The translations under genes were made by a program, and so were the position numbers. Positions 12,481-15,255 of a DNA stretch of 15,255 nucleotides are shown here, one piece after another. Numbering within the stretch: position 1 is the first letter of the stretch; each line of letters begins with the position of its first letter. Source of the DNA: Ectocarpus siliculosus (Eukaryota; Sar; Phaeophyceae; Ectocarpales; Ectocarpaceae); contig FN649728.1 of assembly GCA_000310025.1 (NCBI GenBank), forward strand, positions 701,811 through 717,065, written 5' to 3'. The notes beneath the pieces are model-generated. The model saw only the letters and a list, made by a program, of their open reading frames with translations. It made no database searches and was not told where the DNA came from.

Positions 12481-12501
12481 CGACTTAGAAGGCCGGGCCA
12501 A
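12479..12501 (-). repeat. Right terminal inverted repeat of the hAT element
   Basis: Exact reverse complement of 6803-6825 over 23 bases (CGCGACTTAGAA through GGGCCAA). Confidence 0.85.
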
Positions 12502-13022
12502 AATGGATGCCCCACACAAAAAGCTTGCCACCAGGGGGAGGATGGACAGGAAAAGCATCCCCCGCGGTGGATAGCAGTTGTGCTGCCCCAGTCAAGCACC
12601 GCGCAGGCGACCGCGCAGCGCACCAGCGCAGCGCATCGATCGACAGAGTGCACACAGCACAGAGCAGCGGGAGAGGAGGGTAGGGAGCACAGCGAGCCGA
12701 GAGTGTCGGCGAGGATGGCGTGGTGTACCTGCATTGGGACTGAGGTGTGGCCTCTCTGTGGAAGTCTCGTTCGAGCATGGCCAATCCTCCACACCTCCAA
12801 GTAAGCGCCAACGGCATTTTTCTACACACACATGCCGAACGGCATGATCTACTGCTGTACACATGTCGTGCCTCCCCTCATGCACTCATGCACTCATGCA
12901 TCTCAATCAGTCTCAGACGTTTGCACACGTGAGTTTGTTCGATGACCTGTACGTGTGGATGTGAGCTTTATTTCTCCTCTTTCGATGTCGTTTCACCGCT
13001 TGTTCACTAGGCACTGCCCGTA
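12502..13022. other. No gene recognised
   Basis: Both strands have open frames of 60-125 codons, but they overlap each other and carry no family motif. A 9-bp tandem CTCATGCAC-type repeat lies at about 12876-12899. A minus-strand Cys-X3-Cys (12814-12828) was considered as the missing Tim exon and not accepted. Confidence 0.5.
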
Positions 13023-13227
13023 TATGATACAAGATAACATACCCCCTGGACCGATTTTCAAAGCTCGATTTTTCAATAGCAGCAACAGTCGCAGGGCCGA
13101 AAACGACGTTGAAGCCCGTCTGGTCATGAGCTCTCTGAGTACGTATCCTTTCGTCTATGTATCCTCTTCGTCGTGGGGTAATCGAGCTTTGAAAGTCGGT
13201 CAAGGGGGTGTGTTATCTTGTGTCATA
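13023..13227. mobile_element. MITE-like inverted-repeat element, copy 1
   Basis: The arms 13025-13071 and 13179-13225 match with about five differences in 47 bases. Each arm starts TGA(T/C)ACAAGATAACA, followed by a C run. TA flanks both ends (13023-13024, 13226-13227), which could be a TA target duplication. The 107-bp interior holds no coding frame, so it would need a transposase from elsewhere. Confidence 0.75.
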
Positions 13228-13634
13228 CTCCATATACGGTACTTTCTGTGTCGATATAGTGTGCTAAGTTGGAGAACATGTTTCTGACAACGGAAAGGAA
13301 CGGCCGGGCACTGAGAGAACGGTAGGAAATGGCAAACCTACAGCAGAAGGAGGCCGAAACCATCATTGTTTTCGATTGTGGGACAGCCTGAGACTATGTT
13401 GTAAAATATGTCAGCCTCTCTGCTTTGCTTAGTCTACAGCGTGACCGTTTTGTGTAGACTTGGACTAATGTACATACAATAGACTGTCACCGACCGGGGA
13501 GCAATCTTCATTCTACAGGAATCAGCCGAACTGCAAATATAGTTCATGCGTCTGTAGTGTAGTTGTCGTTTATCATAGGTGTTGTGGACAAAGTAATCAT
13601 GGGAAGTACGTGAACAAGTGGGTACTGCTGCAGC
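13228..13634. other. Spacer between inverted-repeat elements, nothing recognised
   Basis: AT-richer sequence with no open frame of note and no repeat that I could detect. Confidence 0.5.
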
Positions 13635-13850
13635 TGAAATTAGATATCACACCCCCTAGAACCGGTTTCCAAAGCCCCAATAATCCGCGACGAAAGAGGG
13701 CGTTTAAAGAAAACGAAATGTTTTCGGACATCTCTCGGCGATACCGATCGTTCTTTTGAAGTGTGGTCGATTTCGGCACCGCCAGTGCTGTTTCTACATG
13801 GATTAACCGAGCTTTAGCTGTCGGTTTAAGGGGCGTGATATCTCATGTCA
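13635..13850. mobile_element. MITE-like inverted-repeat element, copy 2 of the same family
   Basis: The arms (about 13635-13687 and 13798-13850) start TGA(A/C)AT and share AGATATCAC followed by a C-rich block, then an AACCG-type stretch and an AAAGC block. Termini and arm order match copy 1. Interior bases 13766-13793 match the reverse complement of copy 1 bases 13079-13107, so the two lie in opposite orientation. Flanks are GCTGCAGC and GGTGCAGC, 7 of 8 identical as direct repeats, but the first is itself a palindrome, so a target duplication is not certain. Confidence 0.7.
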
Positions 13851-13965
13851 GGTGCAGCACCCATTTTTGCCCATAAACTCATGATTGGTTCGTCAACAGC
13901 AGTACATGGGAAATGAAAAAATCTCTAAGATGCATGAACCATCTTTGCTTATCGGCTGATCCATT

Positions 13966-14824
13966 CTACGCCTAAACAGCAGTGCAGCTGCATGCACACG
14001 AGGTAACCTGATGTTTTCTGGGAATTAGACAAAAGCGAGTATACTCACCCCCTTTCAAGACAAACGGGGGTCCTAGAAGAACCGTCTTGCCGCTACCACT
14101 GACGAGCGAGAAAACCACTTCAAATGTAATTCTGATGCCTGGACGGCATGGTCAGGGCCCACGCACGGCACAAACATGGATGTTTACGAGTTGTTGTATG
14201 TTTCTAGGTGCATGACCACGCCGGCGCTGAAGGCCGCAAAAGGCTGCCCTGTTTCGCCCGAAATTCCTGGTACTTGTATGCCCACTGAAACCTATCGACA
14301 TTGTACTTTTTTTCAATCCCCCGCTTTTTGCCTAATTTTGAGCTACTTTCGTCCACTGCCGAGAGTGTTCGATGTGCAGCCGTGCGGTGACTAGGAGGTT
14401 GATTTTCGAACCCTATGTGGAATAAAGTGGGTTTTGGTTCGAAAAAAATCCAGTCTACCAATAAGCAGTATGGGTGGTTGAAAAAAAGGTACCAGTAGAT
14501 TTCAGTGGGCATTTAAGTACCAGGAATTTCGGGCGAAACAGGGCAGCCTTTTGTGGCCTTGAGCACCGGCGTGGTCATGCACCTAGAAACATACAACAAC
14601 TTTCGAAAACATCTATGTTTGTGCCGTGCGTGGACCTTGACCATGCCGTCCAGACGTCAGAATTACATTTGGAGTGGTTTTCTCGCTCATCGGTGGTCGC
14701 GGCGAGGCGGTTTTTCTTGGACCCCCTTTTCTGGAAAGGGGGTGAGTATACTCGCTTTTGTCTAATGCCCAGAAAACATCAGGTTACCACGTGTGCATGT
14801 AGCTGTATTGTTGTTTAGGCGTAG
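13966..14824. mobile_element. Large fold-back element with arms of about 350 bp
   Basis: The left arm 13966-14320 and right arm 14472-14824 are reverse complements at roughly 85-90 percent by eye, with small indels. They enclose a 151-bp spacer that holds a further smaller hairpin (GATTTTCGAACCC at 14401 with its complement near 14430-14450). About 75 bp inside each outer end is TATACTCACCCCCT, related to the terminal block of the two short elements. Open frames in the arms mirror one another and are by-products of the palindrome. No transposase gene and no clear target duplication were found. Confidence 0.82.
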
Positions 14825-15255
14825 TACCGCTGCCACTGATCTTCACATGATGTGAGTGTCGCAACCGCTGTGAGTAACAGATAGCTTGGTGGGCATCTTG
14901 TGTGTTGTGGGAGAGGTGAAAGACGTTCGAACGTAGAAACACCACGCACGAGACCACGACTAGAATGGGTCCACAGAATGTTGAACCCGTAAGGATTGGC
15001 TTTGGTGATGAGCACCATGCAATTTCAAATGCACACGAATGTGGTTTTCCCTGATTTTCGTGTGTTCGGTGTATATTTTCGCGGACTAGAAAACCCGGTG
15101 AAAGACACGCTCCCTTCACCCCCCCCCCCCCCCCCCCCAAGGAGAGTGGGGAAAACATTTGGGGAGAACATAAAGAGTAAACCGGGGGGCATGAAGGTGA
15201 GAAACAGAAACAAACAACCCGCATATATCAGCGTTGGACGCTCCCCGAGTGGTGT
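14825..15255. other. No gene recognised
   Basis: Open frames on the minus strand have no family features. The only clear structure is the C run listed separately. Confidence 0.5.
15119..15138. repeat. C homopolymer, 20 nt
   Basis: Twenty consecutive C residues. The length is prone to slippage and to sequencing error. Confidence 0.9.

Larger units (their letters stand above)
6803..12501 (+). mobile_element. hAT-type DNA transposon, about 5.7 kb, with terminal inverted repeats
   Basis: The element is defined by a perfect 23-bp inverted repeat at its ends, a hAT-family transposase gene between them, and subterminal motif clusters in opposite orientation at the two ends (CGTCTTA/CGTCTAA on the left, TTAGACG/CTAAGACG on the right). 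The hAT identity comes from the protein. The outer bases (TTGGCCCGG) are not the usual CAGRG type, and no clear 8-bp target duplication is visible: the left flank is AAAGATCC and the right flank AATGGATG. The true ends might therefore lie slightly outside, or the flanks may have diverged. The transposase carries a frameshift, so the copy is probably no longer autonomous. Confidence 0.72.

Noticed and set aside
12814-12828. Minus-strand Cys-Val-Glu-Lys-Cys as the missing first CX3C of the Tim9-like gene
   Set aside because: No suitable splice donor follows within a few codons, and the residues around it do not resemble the Tim9 N-terminal helix.
14176-14818. Open frames on both strands within 14176-14818
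   Set aside because: They lie in the arms of the fold-back element and mirror each other, so they are by-products of the palindrome.

Overview
The window looks like nuclear DNA of an intron-rich eukaryotic alga. It has GC-rich exons with clean GT-AG introns, most of them in phase 0, separated by long introns and repeat-filled spacers. A brown alga or another stramenopile fits best, but this is inferred from gene style and not proven. No bacterial features (operons, Shine-Dalgarno starts, CRISPR) were seen.

Left part (1-4342, + strand): the 3' six exons of an Old Yellow Enzyme / 12-oxophytodienoate-reductase-like flavoenzyme. The exons join without a break and keep the flavin and substrate motifs. 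The first roughly 60-65 residues must lie left of the window. Upstream, and antisense to the gene, is the C-terminal coding end of a LINE-type retrotransposon (1-399, - strand). The last intron carries an 83-bp tandem duplication of its own 5' splice junction.

Middle (4343-6802): mostly non-coding, with a weak unknown exon on the - strand (5005-5196). The last exon of a small Tim chaperone, most like Tim9, is at 6360-6512 on the - strand. Its first CX3C exon was not found in the window.

Right-centre (6803-12501): a 5.7-kb hAT-type DNA transposon bounded by a perfect 23-bp terminal inverted repeat. Inside is an eight-exon transposase gene (7508-11529, +) with a BED-like zinc finger, two catalytic Asp motifs, an RW motif and the hAT C-terminal dimerisation motif. 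A 4-bp tandem duplication breaks the frame just before that last motif, so this copy is probably inactive as it stands. The right subterminal region carries an array of AGACG-type motifs spaced 10-11 bp apart over about 210 bp, matching the helical repeat of DNA. This is the most striking structure in the window.

Right end (12502-15255): no gene seen. It holds three inverted-repeat elements. Two short MITE-like elements (13025-13225 and 13635-13850) belong to one family with termini starting TGA. A third, much larger fold-back element (13966-14824) has 350-bp arms. All three carry a related short motif ending in ACCCCCT near or inside the arms.
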